From assembly GCA_030145205.1 (NCBI GenBank), contig JAQYVZ010000001.1, positions 1 through 64,000 on the forward strand: a stretch of 64,000 nucleotides of DNA, given 5' to 3'. The DNA comes from Desulfuromonadales bacterium. Its GTDB lineage: Bacteria; Desulfobacterota; Desulfuromonadia; Desulfuromonadales; BM103. The stretch's first letter is position 1. Each line of letters begins with the position of its first letter. Below the pieces are notes generated by a model. The model made no database searches and had not been told where the DNA came from. It saw only the letters and a list, made by a program, of their open reading frames with translations. Shown piece after piece: positions 45,438 through 54,073 of the stretch. The translations under genes were made by a program, and so were the position numbers.

Positions 45438-47234
45438 TCATCGTAAAGAGGATGAAAGAATAGCTTCTCCAGCAAAAACTTTATCTTTTGTCAAATCATT
45501 ATGCAAGTAGGCTTCCCTGAGCAACTCAACAGTACGAGAAGTTCCCTGAATAATGTCTGAGGGAGTATCTCTAAAAAAATCGCCTGCCGAGGCATAACTT
45601 TCACAATTAAACTCCTGATCACAGACATAGAAACCATCATCCTTGAAATAGCTGTATAACTTCGAGGTATAGACATTCCCAAAAATCAAGTTCCTCCTGT
45701 TTGAATAGCGTCGGAAGATACTTCTGCCGATTCCACCCTCTAGGTCGACATCCAAAAAATCCGCAAAGCTGAGCAGGAGATCAGCCTGGGTGAAATAACC
45801 ATCCAGTGCCATCGGCTTAGCTACAGGACCGCCAACGATAATAAGGGGAGCATGATGCTGGCTGAGTGCCCGTTCGAGTTCGTTCTTCCCGTAACTGAAA
45901 GCAGCCTCATCCGAGGTGATAACCACCAGGGTGTTATCCAGTTGCCCCCGTTCTCTCAATGCCTCGATGAATTCTTGTAGTGTTTCATCAGCATATTCGA
46001 GAGCCTGCTCCCTTGTGGGGGCAGGCACCCCGGGGACAAGATAGGGATGGTGTGTGCCCACGGTCAGCAAAGTGAGCATCCAAGGGGGCTCTGCCTGGTC
46101 AAGGCTTTCAATTTTTTCAAGGGCCTTTTGATAAAGAGACCGGTCATCCACTCCCCAATTCGAACGGGCGATGGGGTTGAGAAATGCTCTTGATCCAAAG
46201 TCCTCATCGTATCCTATCGTCCTAACAAAACTTCCCTTGTTCATATAATGTGAATTACTGCTTTGCATAAAAACCGAGTGATAACCTTTTTCCTTAAGGA
46301 AAGACGGCAGGCACTCCTTTCCAAACTCCCGCTTCAAAGCGAAATCCATCTTGGCACTTGTGTCCAGGTAGTTAGGATAGTCTCCACATAATGCAGCGTA
46401 CATGCCTCGGTTCGTCTGGCGCTGTAATGTAATAAAGTTGTTAAAAAAAAGGCCCTCGTTTTTCAACTCTGCCAGGAAAGGTAGTTTCCCCTGGTCAATC
46501 AAGTCATAGCTAAGCCCTTCCACCATGACAATCAAGACATTATTCAACGATGTAGGGGTATTAATAATTTTTTCTCCGGACAGGTCTTGACTGTAAAATG
46601 CTTCCATCAATTCAAGGCTTCCAGCCTTTCTAACAAGAATCCCGTTCTGCACCTCCCAGCCAGCAAGACCATCCGAGCGAACATCATTCCTCACGAAAAT
46701 CCGGTTGATAAGATTTCTGGAATTCTCTTCGACAAAGTTCATTTGAGCCCAATAGGGGAAGCCAACCTTCAGGGGAACGCAGAATGAGCCCAAAACTGAA
46801 AGCAGCAAGACCAAGAGAACGGTTTTCCATTTAAAAAAACGCTGGTCAAAATGCTTTCCCAAAAATCGAAACAACCATAAATTAAAGACACAAACACCCA
46901 ACAATGGGATGTTTTTAACGGCAAAAAAGGACCCCAGAATAAATGTCTCGTCGAACCCATATTTTAAAAAATAGAAATTAAGGTTTGAACCATTTGCATG
47001 GATATGTTCATAGTTGACAGCACAAACAACGATAAGAAGCGCGGCTGAGACTATTCGGAACAACCTGTTCACGGGAACCTTCTCCAGCACAAACCAGAGA
47101 CATAACGCCAAAAAAATGTCGGAGGAAAAACCGCGAGAAAACGCAATCCAGGTTTTAAAGGAATCCGGATGAACCGGGACAGTGATCAACCCGATAATTC
47201 TGAAGAAAAGGACCAGGATGAAGTATTTAAGCAT
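45438..47234 (-). CDS. LtaS/OpgB-like membrane phosphoglycerol transferase
   Basis: About 598 residues from the ATG at 47234 (a TTG at 47303 is an alternative). Roughly five N-terminal spans precede a sulfatase/alkaline-phosphatase-fold domain with NVLIVMVEGLSYDLI, the QTNRGMYAALCG region with the likely Thr nucleophile, LLTVGTHHPYLVPG and VVITSDEAAFSYGK. The last motif has Asp-Glu where the family normally has Asp-His, a change in a metal ligand. Homologues transfer glycerol phosphate from phosphatidylglycerol to glycans or lipids. A GDPD-like gene immediately upstream supports a glycerophosphate role. A different sulfatase-fold activity is possible. Confidence 0.78.
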   Translation of the reverse strand: MLKYFILVLFFRIIGLITVPVHPDSFKTWIAFSRGFSSDIFLALCLWFVLEKVPVNRLFRIVSAALLIVVCAVNYEHIHANGSNLNFYFLKYGFDETFILGSFFAVKNIPLLGVCVFNLWLFRFLGKHFDQRFFKWKTVLLVLLLSVLGSFCVPLKVGFPYWAQMNFVEENSRNLINRIFVRNDVRSDGLAGWEVQNGILVRKAGSLELMEAFYSQDLSGEKIINTPTSLNNVLIVMVEGLSYDLIDQGKLPFLAELKNEGLFFNNFITLQRQTNRGMYAALCGDYPNYLDTSAKMDFALKREFGKECLPSFLKEKGYHSVFMQSSNSHYMNKGSFVRTIGYDEDFGSRAFLNPIARSNWGVDDRSLYQKALEKIESLDQAEPPWMLTLLTVGTHHPYLVPGVPAPTREQALEYADETLQEFIEALRERGQLDNTLVVITSDEAAFSYGKNELERALSQHHAPLIIVGGPVAKPMALDGYFTQADLLLSFADFLDVDLEGGIGRSIFRRYSNRRNLIFGNVYTSKLYSYFKDDGFYVCDQEFNCESYASAGDFFRDTPSDIIQGTSRTVELLREAYLHNDLTKDKVFAGEAILSSSLR

Positions 47235-47336
47235 GAGTGACGACTGATAAAAGAGAAGGGGAAATTTCTTTAATCCCTGAAAACAGCTAAACTCTAAGAA
47301 CAAGTAGATACCATGTTACGGAGATCAGTCAAGATA

Positions 47337-48107
47337 TCAGTTTGGCGGCAAAAAATCCGTATAAACCTCTGTGATACCAAGACTCTGTATATATCTTTCA
47401 GCCTCTTTATTATTGTTGATTGTGTGGACATAAGTAGCAACCCCTAAAGCTTCAAACTGCTTTCCAAGGCCGCGTTTTGCCCTTTCTACAGGCATTGTAA
47501 CCGCAAATAAATTCATCTTTGCAACATCCTTCACTATGTCTTCGTCAAAGCGCCTGTCCAGATACAAAGTCCATATTATTTTTTTGTAGCCCATTTCTAT
47601 GGCGGTTTGATACTCACTGGGACAATAAATTTGTGGTATTACACGGCCTAAATCGTGGCCCATTTTTTCGGAGATTATCTTCAAAGCTTTGATGTTTTGA
47701 CTTTTCACATCCGTGACGATCCTGGCTCCCGGATGCTGATCCAACCAATTAACCAATTCATCGAGTGTCAACAGACGGTATTTAGCGACACTTCCCGCCA
47801 ACATAATAAAAATTTTTTTCTCAAGTGGCTCTTTTACAGAACGACCAAAATATCTCTCAAAACTTTTCTGCCAATCATGGAGACAAACAAGAGCGCCATC
47901 ACTCGTCCAATTAAAATCTATCTCGAAAAGTCTGAAGCCTTTTTCATAGTTGAGATTCAAGGCTTCCAAAGAATTGGTGTAAGTATCGCCAGAGATACCT
48001 CCAGCAGCATGGGCGACTCTCGTTCTTGCATCCCGATCACTAAAGAATACCCACCCTCCGCTAATGCATATCAACAAAAGTATGCTGATAACAATTCTAT
48101 TTAGCAT
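47337..48107 (-). CDS. Glycerophosphodiester phosphodiesterase-like protein
   Basis: A 256-residue protein with an N-terminal membrane anchor or signal (residues about 5-24) and a GDPD TIM-barrel: VAHAAGGISGDTYTNSLEAL, FEIDFNWTSDGALVCLHDW with the Glu-Asp and His residues typical of the family, and IVTDVKSQN. It would act outside the cytoplasm. Its position next to the phosphoglycerol transferase suggests removal or turnover of glycerophosphate groups. GGAGAAAG precedes the ATG. Confidence 0.8.
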   Translation of the reverse strand: MLNRIVISILLLICISGGWVFFSDRDARTRVAHAAGGISGDTYTNSLEALNLNYEKGFRLFEIDFNWTSDGALVCLHDWQKSFERYFGRSVKEPLEKKIFIMLAGSVAKYRLLTLDELVNWLDQHPGARIVTDVKSQNIKALKIISEKMGHDLGRVIPQIYCPSEYQTAIEMGYKKIIWTLYLDRRFDEDIVKDVAKMNLFAVTMPVERAKRGLGKQFEALGVATYVHTINNNKEAERYIQSLGITEVYTDFLPPN

Positions 48108-48207
48108 CCCGACTTTCTCCGTACGACTTAGTCACCCAGAATTCTCCGACAATATACCGGAAGGCAAGATCCTGTCGTTTGACGTAGGGCAACCAGCAAA
48201 TCGCACA

Positions 48208-48855
48208 TTATTGATATGCTTTTCGTGCCTCAATGTTCAAACTAATTTTGTAGGATTGCCCTTCTATATCTTTCTGGTATACCGAAAAATCATCAAATGT
48301 TGTCAGGTCACTATCGCCAGGGGACCACTCCTTGATATCAACACAACATGATCGTTCCAAATATTTTGCTAAATTTTTCATATTAAAGACTGAGTAATGA
48401 CAATTATAGCGGTTGTCTTGTCCACCCATAAGTTGTGAAACAAAATCATCCGGATTGCCTGTATCGCTATAAATTTCGATAAGTTTATCGAAATCAGGAA
48501 CCGACAACCTCAGCACCCCACCAGGCTTTAATATTCTAACCCACTCGTTCAGGACTTGAGTAATTTCATAATGCTTGAAATGTTCCAAGCAGTGACTTGC
48601 GTACACCAAATCTACAGAATCATCCGTAAACATAGGTAAATGATCAATTCGATGTACAAAATGCACGTGAGGGTAAGGGTAGGCATCGACATTTATAAAT
48701 TTAGGGTGGTTCGTCATGCCGCAACCTAAATTCACGTAAACATTGCCATCAGTGATCGGCAGCTTAGTTCGCCAAAGGTATTTTTCCGCTTTGGCAAAAA
48801 AAATCTTTCTTTTGTCGTTAAGTCTACAAATAGTCGTTTTAAATTTTTCAAACAT
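48208..48855 (-). CDS. Class I SAM-dependent methyltransferase
   Basis: A 215-residue protein: VYVNLGCGMTNHPKFINVDA (motif I of a compact type), VYASHCLEHF and LRLSVPDFDKLIEIY. The sequence is AT-rich in codon choice compared with core genes, fitting acquired DNA. The NLGCG type is common in O-antigen clusters; the substrate is unknown. Confidence 0.82.
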   Translation of the reverse strand: MFEKFKTTICRLNDKRKIFFAKAEKYLWRTKLPITDGNVYVNLGCGMTNHPKFINVDAYPYPHVHFVHRIDHLPMFTDDSVDLVYASHCLEHFKHYEITQVLNEWVRILKPGGVLRLSVPDFDKLIEIYSDTGNPDDFVSQLMGGQDNRYNCHYSVFNMKNLAKYLERSCCVDIKEWSPGDSDLTTFDDFSVYQKDIEGQSYKISLNIEARKAYQ

Positions 48856-48881
48856 AATAATTCAGACAAATACAAAAAAAT

Positions 48882-49787
48882 CTATTGTTTATCATTAAGA
48901 ACTTCATGCAAAGGAAGTCTGGGGAAGACATCAAGCATTCCTCCGTGTGTAGAATTATAAATTTCGCAGCCTATACTTTTTAAATATTCACGCATCAAGC
49001 GATATTGTTTCCATCTAAGATAATATTCTTCAAACCACCGCTCGGTTGTAAATGCCGAGAGGTGATCTACATCACTAACACCTTCTTTTTCAGGGTAGAA
49101 ATGATGATTGGTCACCCTCTTCGTATCATGTAAATAATCGTGATCACACCCCAAAAGATATATTTCCTTACACCCCATATAGGCAGCCAGCTGAATTGCT
49201 GAATAAATAACTGTCCGTGTTTCAAAGGGCTTTTTTCCGATATCCCAGGTTGACGCAAGCAAATGATTCTGATCATCGAGGGGAGGACTATTGGAGTAAT
49301 CGATGAAATATGTCCTTGTCTTCACGTGTTCAGGATACATTTTCAGAAAATCACAAATTGAAAACTCATAAGGCCGGTGGCCAAAAACATAAGTGGTCTC
49401 ATCCGAATAGGCTTGTTCAAAACCACTGAAAACTTTTTGGAGGTCATCAAAATTAAATGGCGGGTGATATGGGGCAAGCACGTGATAACGAGGGGAGATT
49501 GTTTTAATATCTCTGTGCAGGAAGAAATGGCTGACGGCAACACAAAGTTCTCCCTCCAAACCTGACAAATCTTGCTTTTTTACAGAGGGTCCTGTTGCAA
49601 GAATGAAACATCTCTCGCCTTTATGCTTATTCTTCAGCGATACATTTGCTCCTAAGCAAAGAGATCTCTTTTCCTTACATTCTCCGGCACCCACAACACC
49701 ACTAATTGCATTTTTCAGCAAATTCTTAATACCAGGAGGTAAAGTCCAGTAGGCCGTGGCTATGAATAAATCTTTCAAAAACTGCAT
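48882..49787 (-). CDS. DUF115-like protein, candidate nonulosonate transferase
   Basis: A 301-residue protein. After about 55 residues comes FILATGPSVKKQDLS, the GPS motif shared by DUF115 proteins and GT42 sialyltransferases. Further on, IYSAIQLAAYMGCKEIYLLG followed by CDHDYL resembles the GVYMCAVAIALGYKEIYLSG segment of GT42 enzymes. It is adjacent to the NeuA- and NeuB-like genes, which makes it the best candidate for transferring the CMP-activated nonulosonate. The family includes other activities, so the assignment is provisional. Ribosome site GGTGGAAG. Confidence 0.6.
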   Translation of the reverse strand: MQFLKDLFIATAYWTLPPGIKNLLKNAISGVVGAGECKEKRSLCLGANVSLKNKHKGERCFILATGPSVKKQDLSGLEGELCVAVSHFFLHRDIKTISPRYHVLAPYHPPFNFDDLQKVFSGFEQAYSDETTYVFGHRPYEFSICDFLKMYPEHVKTRTYFIDYSNSPPLDDQNHLLASTWDIGKKPFETRTVIYSAIQLAAYMGCKEIYLLGCDHDYLHDTKRVTNHHFYPEKEGVSDVDHLSAFTTERWFEEYYLRWKQYRLMREYLKSIGCEIYNSTHGGMLDVFPRLPLHEVLNDKQ

Positions 49788-49824
49788 TTTTCTTCCACCG
49801 AAGACATGGGGGCAGGATTGCAGG

Positions 49825-50988
49825 TCAGCGTTTGTTGACTTCCGTGCGACCGGCGCAAATCATTTCACATATTTCCCTAACAGCTCCCCTTCCACCGACA
49901 TATTTTGAAACAAAATGAACAACCCCGGAGACATCTTCAACGGCGTCTGCCGGGCATGCTGAGAAACCAGCCACCCTCAAACATTCCAGGTCATTAACGT
50001 CATCTCCTATGTAGGCAACTGCGTCCATGGTGAGCCCTGATTTGCAAACATGTTCTTCTAGGCAGTCTCGTTTATTTTCAATTCCGACAAAGCAATGCGC
50101 AATCCCGAGTTTCGCAGCACGGGCCAAAACAATCGGAGAATTTTCAGTCGTCATAATCGCGACCTCAACCCCCTCCCTGCGCACCAATTCGAGACCTTTG
50201 GCATCCCTCGTGTTGAATTTCTTCAACTGATCACCTTCTGCAGACCAATACATTCCACCATCAGTAAGCGTACCATCAACATCAACAACCAGCAGTTTGA
50301 TTTTAGACAGGGGACTGGACAGAGATGTCATGCTTCGTTCGCGCAAGGCGCGTTCCACCAGAAGCCAATCAGCAGGGTCATCTATTTCGATAGCATTTTC
50401 CGCCGTCATCTCGTAAATCCCGAGACGCCCTCCCAACCGGCATCTGTTTTCGACAAGGATATTGCGTTTCGTGAAATAAAAAGCCCCGTTTTCCATCAGG
50501 GTCCCGGCAAAGTCCTGCCGTCTTGGTCGCTGTTGAGGATTGTAGTTTAGAGCAATGCCTTCATCGTTCCAGAAAAATCGTTTGGTTCGCACAGCAGTTA
50601 ATAGAGAGTCATAACCCTCTTTTTCAAAAAGATTGTAGGCTTTCTGAAAATCTTCGGGTTTGACCAAAGGTGACGTTGCTTGAATCGTCACCAGCACCTC
50701 AAAGTCAAGTTGTTGTGCAGCATGCAACAAAACCGACTCGGTCGAGGCCTCATCTGTTGCCAAATCGGCAGGGCGCTCAAGAATCTCCACCGGTAACTGC
50801 AGACCACGGACAACGGCGGCGATCTTCTGCGAATCGGTAGAGACCACAACCCTGGCAAAAGCACCGGACCGACAAGCAGCTTCCAGCGCCCAGGCACAAA
50901 GAGGCTTCCCCGCCATCAGGCGAATATTTTTATCTGGGATACCCTTTGAGCCGCCTCGAAGCGGGATTAGTGCAACGACATTACTCAT
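49825..50988 (-). CDS. CMP-nonulosonate synthetase fused to KdsC-like phosphatase
   Basis: A 387-residue two-domain protein. Residues 1 to about 225 form a NeuA-type cytidylyltransferase (VALIPLRGGSKGIPDKNIRL, VVVSTDSQKI, TIQATSPLVKPEDF, IEIDDPADW). Residues about 230-387 form a C0-class HAD phosphatase (VVDVDGTLTDGGMYW with Asp236 and Asp238, IMTTENSPIV, YIGDDVNDLECL, YVGGRGAVREICEM) closely like KdsC. The ATG at 50988 follows AAAGGA and overlaps the neuB-like stop by 8 bp. The fusion suggests dephosphorylation of a nonulosonate-9-phosphate followed by CMP activation, or a structural role as in vertebrate CMAS. Confidence 0.85.
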   Translation of the reverse strand: MSNVVALIPLRGGSKGIPDKNIRLMAGKPLCAWALEAACRSGAFARVVVSTDSQKIAAVVRGLQLPVEILERPADLATDEASTESVLLHAAQQLDFEVLVTIQATSPLVKPEDFQKAYNLFEKEGYDSLLTAVRTKRFFWNDEGIALNYNPQQRPRRQDFAGTLMENGAFYFTKRNILVENRCRLGGRLGIYEMTAENAIEIDDPADWLLVERALRERSMTSLSSPLSKIKLLVVDVDGTLTDGGMYWSAEGDQLKKFNTRDAKGLELVRREGVEVAIMTTENSPIVLARAAKLGIAHCFVGIENKRDCLEEHVCKSGLTMDAVAYIGDDVNDLECLRVAGFSACPADAVEDVSGVVHFVSKYVGGRGAVREICEMICAGRTEVNKR

Positions 50989-51847
50989 CGACATTCCTTT
51001 TGAGTTTTTGCCTCTGAGCACACTCAATCGGCAGGATCTCCTGAGACTTACACGTCAATGCCTTTGAAACATTGCGCAGGTCACGCGCCAGCCGGCGCAT
51101 GCCATCGGGTTCCAGGCTGGCAGCATGATCCGTACCTTTCCATGTTCGATCCAAGGTAAAGTGTCGTTCAAAGGATGTCGCCCCAAGGGCCAATGCGGCC
51201 ACATCAGCCGCGATCCCCAAATGATGTCCAGAAAAGCCTATAGCTCGAACGATACGGCCGAACTTCGCCTTCAACCTCTCGATTTCATGAAGACAAATAT
51301 CTTCGAAAGGCACAGGGTACCCCGATGTACATGCGTAGATTATTAAATCCTGAGCTCGTCCCGATTTTTGAAACAACTCAATGATTCGCTCCTCTTCAGC
51401 ATGTGTTGTCATACCAAAAGACAAATGGATTTCACCGCCATAATTTCCGGCCAGCCACTTCAACAGCTCGAAATCAAGATTACATGCTGATGGAATTTTG
51501 ATCATTCGAGGATCGAGAGAGGCTATCTCCTTGGCGGCCGTCAAATCCCAGACAGACGTGCTGTATTCGGCGCCCCACTCCTCACACCAGGCTTTAAGTT
51601 GCCGGTGTTGCTCAAGGTCAAGCTCAAGAAACTCACGATGCTCTCCATAGGTATCACCATACGAATTTGCGGGGTTTGGATGGGGAGCTAAGTATTCTTC
51701 GGGCGTCAGCAATTCCTGGTTTGTACGTTTTTGGAACTTGATGACGTCAACTTTGCAGAATTGGGCTGCAACTTTGATCATCTCGTGAGCAATATCCATT
51801 TGCCCCAAGTGGTTGCAGCCGATTTCAGCAATAATTTCTGGCAACAT
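50981..51847 (-). CDS. NeuB-family nonulosonate synthase lacking the SAF domain
   Basis: A 288-residue TIM-barrel synthase: IIAEIGCNHLGQMDIAHEMI, VIKFQKRTNQELLTPEEY, KIPSACNLDFELL, CTSGYPVPFEDI, IGFSGHHLGIAADVAALALG and SFERHFTLDRTWKGTDH. Usual NeuB proteins are about 340-350 residues with a C-terminal antifreeze-like (SAF) domain; here the protein ends after the barrel. It condenses PEP with a six-carbon sugar or its phosphate to give a nine-carbon acid. Partner genes follow directly. GGAGGC precedes the ATG. Confidence 0.86.
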   Translation of the reverse strand: MLPEIIAEIGCNHLGQMDIAHEMIKVAAQFCKVDVIKFQKRTNQELLTPEEYLAPHPNPANSYGDTYGEHREFLELDLEQHRQLKAWCEEWGAEYSTSVWDLTAAKEIASLDPRMIKIPSACNLDFELLKWLAGNYGGEIHLSFGMTTHAEEERIIELFQKSGRAQDLIIYACTSGYPVPFEDICLHEIERLKAKFGRIVRAIGFSGHHLGIAADVAALALGATSFERHFTLDRTWKGTDHAASLEPDGMRRLARDLRNVSKALTCKSQEILPIECAQRQKLKRNVDE

Positions 51848-51887
51848 CTACATGCCTCCGATGAAAAGATCTTTCTGTACAAAAAAT

Positions 51888-53078
51888 TCAAAAACCTTTT
51901 TTCTGATTAATCCACCTGGTGAGCTTAACAAAAATGGTTCCGATGGTGGATACATATTCAATCAACGCCGAGAATTTCAGCGAGCACAAGAGTCTTCGAC
52001 GCTTTCTCGTTTCATAAATTAAATCCGGGAGCACAAATGCACCAATCTTATGCATTGAATTATCAAAATCTAAACTCTTCTGTCGGTCTAACTTCCGGCA
52101 GTTATCCATCAGGTCGACGTAGACCTGTTCGTAATGCTGCACCAAAGCTGAAGCAGAATAATAAGTCTCGAACCAGGATCGGCTGGCGCGACCGAGATCG
52201 TCTGCCTCATCTGGATGTGATAAAAAATATTCCAGAGGAGCTTTCGCTTCCTCCATGCGAACATTCACAAAGGGCAGTGCGTTTGCACCTGAAATCTCCC
52301 GCAGGACAAATTCCGTACGTGGGTCCAGGTAGGAGAAAACAGCCCGCCCCATGCTAAGCCCTTCCAGCCCTGACAGGTGATAACTCCCGGTAACCAACTC
52401 ATCAACGATTATCCGCGACCGCTGCTTTGCCGATAAAACCTCTGCCAGTGGTTCCTGGAACATATACTTGAAACGGCAATCTTCTTTGTGAGACACCTGC
52501 TTCAGGATCGCATGCAGGTCACTGTTCCCCTTTGTGTTCCATCGATCATCCCAAGTACCAGCAAATGTCGTCGGGTTAAAAAACAGGTCCCAATCTGGAT
52601 CTCCCTCCAAAGGGAGATAATTCGCGTGGTCCTGGGGGATTACATTGGGAACAACACGGGAGTTCGGGTAATACCTCTCCTGAAACTGGGCAATCACGAT
52701 ACTCGGGATATCATCTTCCAGAACATCTCGCAACGGGCGCCCCATGACGGCTGCAATTAGTTGGGGGTGGCTATGAAAATGACGGACGAATTGCACCCCA
52801 CTCTTCTTTAATTCATGAAAATCAAGGGGGGAGAAATCTTCTGAAGTCAAATCGAGGTAGTTGTGTAAATGGATGATATCTGCATCTTTTGCCAAAGAGA
52901 GCGCGAGATCAGGGTTCTCGGCAAAAACAACATCGTACCCGAAACCGTCGTTGGTAGTGTATCTGTGAAGATCAATCAAGCGGACATTGGAATTGGTATG
53001 CTCTCTTAACGCATTAACCAAACGAATCGGTGCGCCAGCAAGAGGTGTTTTCGAAAAATGGACGATGTTCAGGCTCAT
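51888..53078 (-). CDS. GT-B-type glycosyltransferase-like protein
   Basis: A 396-residue protein starting LNIVHFSKTPLAGAPIRLVN, then IIHLHNYLDL, RHFHSHPQL and HLSGLEGLSMGRAVFSYLDP, consistent with a GT-B sugar transferase of a divergent type. The expected EX7E of GT4 is replaced by a GLEGLSMGRA-type segment. A basic C-terminal helix (VKLTRWINQKKGF) may bind the membrane. Substrate unknown. Confidence 0.75.
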   Translation of the reverse strand: MSLNIVHFSKTPLAGAPIRLVNALREHTNSNVRLIDLHRYTTNDGFGYDVVFAENPDLALSLAKDADIIHLHNYLDLTSEDFSPLDFHELKKSGVQFVRHFHSHPQLIAAVMGRPLRDVLEDDIPSIVIAQFQERYYPNSRVVPNVIPQDHANYLPLEGDPDWDLFFNPTTFAGTWDDRWNTKGNSDLHAILKQVSHKEDCRFKYMFQEPLAEVLSAKQRSRIIVDELVTGSYHLSGLEGLSMGRAVFSYLDPRTEFVLREISGANALPFVNVRMEEAKAPLEYFLSHPDEADDLGRASRSWFETYYSASALVQHYEQVYVDLMDNCRKLDRQKSLDFDNSMHKIGAFVLPDLIYETRKRRRLLCSLKFSALIEYVSTIGTIFVKLTRWINQKKGF

Positions 53079-53089
53079 CTAGCAACCAG

Positions 53090-54028
53090 TCAGTTCCGAA
53101 AAAACGGAGAAAGATACGCACGCAAAAACAATGACCAATAAGTACGTGAGAACATGCTTTCTTCCAGCAACACCTTGGCGTGTTTTTGAGCTGTTTTGTA
53201 GTGCCCGTAGTCAATGGCCATATTGATCCAATGTATCCTTCGTTCAGCGGGCGAGATAAGTATGGCGGGCGCCACGAGGGCCTCCGTATCCATCTTTAGC
53301 CCACGACGGACAGCCATCTCCTTGAGGACAACATTTGCCATCTTCATCTGTTCAGCACGTCTTCTGTCAGTCACTCTGTCAAAGTGGTGTCGATACTGCA
53401 ACAATGTTTTTGAAAGATTCTCGAGCTTGCCAACTTCAGCCAACCTCAAAAAGAGATCCAGATCCTCGGCGGGTTCAAGTTCAGTTCTGTATCCGCCTAT
53501 TGATCTGAGGGCTTCGGTTCGCATCATAACACTAGGATGAACGATTCCCCCGCCGCGGCCATTCATATGAAACGTATCAATATCACTATGCGTGCCCGGG
53601 GATTTAACTTCACCCACAGGCATCCCTTCAGGATCAATGATCACCGCGTTCGTTCCTAAGGCGACGACCTCTGGGTGTGCCTCCATGAACTCATATTGGG
53701 ATTTAAACCGCCCCGGCAGAGAGATGTCATCTGCATCCATACGGGCAATGTATGAACTTCGGCAAACATCTATCCCTTCATTCAACAAGGCGGTATGCCC
53801 ACCATGAGCCCGACGGAACACCCGGATCCTGTCATCGGTCTTGGCGTAACCTTCAATCACAGAGAGAGATTCATCTTCTGAGCCATCATCAAAAATCAAA
53901 AACTCATAGTCACGAAAGGATTGTGACAGAATACTTTCAATGGCTGCGTGCAAATAGTCTCCTGCATTATAAACAGGCATGATGACGCTAATCGCAGGCA
54001 TTGATCTATCCGATTCCATCTTGGTCAC
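53090..54028 (-). CDS. Family 2 glycosyltransferase
   Basis: A 312-residue GT-A enzyme: ISVIMPVYNAGDYLHAAIES, EFLIFDDGSEDESL, ARMDADDISLPGRFKSQYEF (DXD motif) and VMMRTEALRSIGGYRTELEP followed by AEDLDLFLRL. It starts at a GTG (54028) or the ATG at 54019. The set of motifs is typical for inverting transferases adding a hexose or deoxyhexose to a lipid-linked glycan. Confidence 0.88.
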   Translation of the reverse strand: MTKMESDRSMPAISVIMPVYNAGDYLHAAIESILSQSFRDYEFLIFDDGSEDESLSVIEGYAKTDDRIRVFRRAHGGHTALLNEGIDVCRSSYIARMDADDISLPGRFKSQYEFMEAHPEVVALGTNAVIIDPEGMPVGEVKSPGTHSDIDTFHMNGRGGGIVHPSVMMRTEALRSIGGYRTELEPAEDLDLFLRLAEVGKLENLSKTLLQYRHHFDRVTDRRRAEQMKMANVVLKEMAVRRGLKMDTEALVAPAILISPAERRIHWINMAIDYGHYKTAQKHAKVLLEESMFSRTYWSLFLRAYLSPFFRN

Positions 54029-54073
54029 TCAATTCTCAAATTGGATGTATATCAAAATCAATCAACGCGATTC

